Position numbers and translations under genes: made by a program. A stretch of 64,000 nt of DNA, from positions 5,808,536 through 5,872,535 of the forward strand of contig BSYO01000014.1 in assembly GCA_033239525.1 (NCBI GenBank), written 5' to 3'. The notes under the pieces were generated by a model that saw nothing but the letters and a program-made list of their open reading frames with translations, was not told the origin of the DNA and did not search any database. Below are positions 62,430 to 64,000 of the stretch, piece by piece. Positions within the stretch are counted from its first letter, which is position 1. The number at the start of each line of letters is the position of its first letter. This stretch comes from Nepenthes gracilis. Lineage: Eukaryota; Streptophyta; Magnoliopsida; Caryophyllales; Nepenthaceae.

Positions 62430-63600
62430 CCTATATACGTCGTGGTTAGAGAATTTGAAGAGGGTATTTGCCGTAATTAGATGCCCAGAGGAGGATTGGA
62501 TGCTGTTTACATCTTATCGGCAGGAAGGTGAGGCACACCATTGGTGGCAAATGAGGAAAAGAGCATTGGATGTACCGGAAGCTGAGATTACCTGGAAGAT
62601 GTTTGAGGATATATTCTTAGAGAAGTATTTTCCGTCTAGCCTACGTGTTCATAAAGAGTGAGGAATTTCTCAAGCTAAGGTAGGGGAACCGGACGGTAGC
62701 AGAGTACGACGCCAAGTTTTCGGAGTTGTCACGATTCGCTCCTTGCATGGTTGAAGATGAAAGGAGGACTAGAAAGTTCTAAATGGGCTTGCGGGATGAC
62801 ATCCGCAAGCAGCTGGCGACCCTTAAATTGGCCACCTATGCTGATGTACTGGATTGAGCCTTAATTTACGAGTAAGAGCATGCAAAGGAAGAATTTTTCA
62901 GGAAGCGGTCGTCTAGTAAGAGCGGGACAAGTTCCAACACTGGGGCTAGTTCGGGGAGACCATACAAGAAGCCGAGGCAGCTGGTTTCTGGACAAAGGAG
63001 TGGCTAGTCTCATAGTCTTCTCAAGCTTTGGTGGGTTCGTGTAAGCACTATTGGAGGATGCATGAGGGTAGACCATGTCCTGGGATGACGAGTGCTTGCT
63101 TCACTTGTGGCCGAGTGGAGCATAAAGCCAGGGAGTGCCCTCAGGCATCGAGGATTCAGGCTCCGAAGCCAGCGGTGCAGGGTAAAGCTTTTGCAATGTC
63201 CACTAGCGAGGCCAAAGCATCAGATGAGGTGGTGGAAGGTATACTTCCTATTTGTGGTATTGCTTGATCAGTACTTTTTGACTCTGGGTCTACACACTCC
63301 TTTATTTTCTCTCGACTGGCTTGTTGTATCACACCCTCCCCCGTGACCCTTGATTTTTCTCTGGTTGTATACATGCCCACGGGATCTTTTATTGTGACCG
63401 ATATGTCCTATCTAGGGTGTATTGCGGAGGTGAAGGGACTTTCTCTAGTAGTTGATTTAATTCTTCTAGATATGCATGATTTTGATATTATTTTGGGTAT
63501 GAATGGGCTATCCAAGTGTCACGCTACTATTGATTTCTTCCACAAAAGGGTGGACTTTGCTATTCCGGAATGCGAACCATTTTATATTTAGGGAGTTTGA
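62430..63600 (+). pseudogene. Ty3/gypsy gag-protease remnant
   Basis: Gag (retrotrans_gag type): SWLENLKRVFAVIRCPEEDW, AHHWWQMRKRALDV and WKMFEDIFLEKYFPSSLRVH, then many frameshifts and stops from 62661 to 63000. A CCHC zinc knuckle follows (CFTCGRVEHKAREC, 63100-63141), then the aspartic-protease start VLFDSGSTHSF (about 63270-63302) with the catalytic Asp in DSG. The second half of protease has VVDLILLDMHDFDIILGMN (about 63450-63504). It stops at 63600 before any RT, where LINE-G sequence begins. In a working element these would make the capsid and process the polyprotein. Confidence 0.85.
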
Positions 63601-63654
63601 AGAGAGGAGCCGTCTAGTTTTATTGCTACTCTACAGGTTTGCCATTTATTAAAT

Positions 63655-64000
63655 ATGGGAATCTCTAGCTCCAGGCTCTCTGTCGAATTTTGAATTCCTG
63701 CCTTGCCCCGCCACCATCCTTCCTTGCCGGCGCCCATGGCGCCAGTCGCCTCCTCTCCCCCTCGCCTCCCTGATTGCTTGTCCACACCCCCTTCCCTCGA
63801 CCCTCATCCCCAAGATTTTGCGGTATCCTCTTCTCCCCCCTTTCCTCGTCCGGCAACCCCATGGCTAATTATCCCCTTGACACCGGCTTCCTCTTCCCAT
63901 CTCTCGTCTTCGTCTTCCGATCCCGACTCCCCCCACTTTCTGCCGTCCCCAGTCGTAGTCTTCCGAAGCTGTGTCCCAAGTCCTTTTTAGGTGTAGCACC
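63655..64000 (+). mobile_element. LINE-G: 5' end of an L1-type LINE, runs off the window
   Basis: The 5' UTR resembles LINE-C: gaattttgaattcctgccttg, then GCCGGCGCCCATGGCGCC around the ATG at 63736. The GA/CT hairpin is not complete here (only ctctagctcc...ctctctg), so the extreme 5' end may be truncated or diverged. It interrupts or abuts the gypsy remnant. Confidence 0.75.
63736..63990 (+). pseudogene. ORF1 leader of LINE-G
   Basis: It starts MAPVASSPPRLPDCLSTPP and is very rich in Pro and Ser, like the LINE-C leader (MAPVLKPIPVSPP). A stop falls at 63988-63990, before the DUF4283-type core could begin, so this copy is broken or frameshifted. The rest lies outside the window. Confidence 0.6.

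Noticed and set aside
1..64000. Host protein-coding gene with introns
   Set aside because: All domains recognised belong to LINE ORF1/ORF2 or gypsy gag-protease. GGTAAGTAAG resembles a splice donor but is the inverted element terminus next to poly(T).

Overview
The window is plant nuclear DNA, almost certainly from a flowering plant, and consists almost entirely of non-LTR retrotransposons nested inside one another. I found no convincing host protein gene, tRNA, rRNA or CRISPR array. The plant assignment rests on the LINE type: a gag-like ORF1 with a DUF4283-type core, and an ORF2 with an AP-endonuclease-like domain, an L1-clade reverse transcriptase and a C-terminal zf-RVT zinc region but no RNase H. 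A decayed Ty3/gypsy gag-protease lies near the right end. The species cannot be told from the sequence.

Layout, with labels used in the entries. Two noncoding elements (N1, N2; 1-1541) precede an ORF1 scrap (1543-2072). LINE-A (minus, 2073-26855) is cut by N3, N4, N5 (itself holding N6), LINE-B and N9. LINE-B (minus, 8819-25029) is in turn cut by N7, H1 (holding N8), H2 and H3. LINE-C (plus, 26856-32995) meets LINE-D (minus, 32996-40430) at a deletion-like junction; LINE-D carries N10 and N11, and N11 carries N12 and N13. H4 (40431-43021) holds H5. H6 (minus, 43022-62035) holds N14, the large plus-strand LINE-E (44676-57012) and N17; LINE-E holds LINE-F (with N15) and N16. The right end is AT-rich DNA, a gypsy remnant (62430-63600) and the 5' end of LINE-G running off the window.

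Three kinds of element share the same ends. Autonomous-type LINEs have ORF1+ORF2 (A to G, all broken here). 'H' elements encode ORF1 and no ORF2. 'N' elements have no substantial ORF. Shared 5' ends are a GA/CT hairpin followed by a GC palindrome around the ORF1 start. Shared 3' ends are a small GGG/CCC hairpin, a long hairpin built on CTCCAAGT...ACTTGGAG, and a terminal TTACTTACC plus poly(A). The long hairpin differs between subfamilies but keeps its pairing, as expected if ORF2 protein recognises it. Many 3' UTRs also hold long irregular arrays of GGMCGGAGTG, and some hold arrays of CCACGTCAGCAA.

The most interesting content is (1) the ORF1-only 'half-LINE' family, with target duplications at its best copies and an ORF1 C-terminal region shared between copies; (2) the covarying 3' hairpin; (3) the repeat-array 3' UTRs; (4) insertions only tens of bases long, and target sites used more than once; (5) a strong bias for C just before the priming T-run. 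All boundaries were read by eye; those backed by a target-site duplication are the most reliable.
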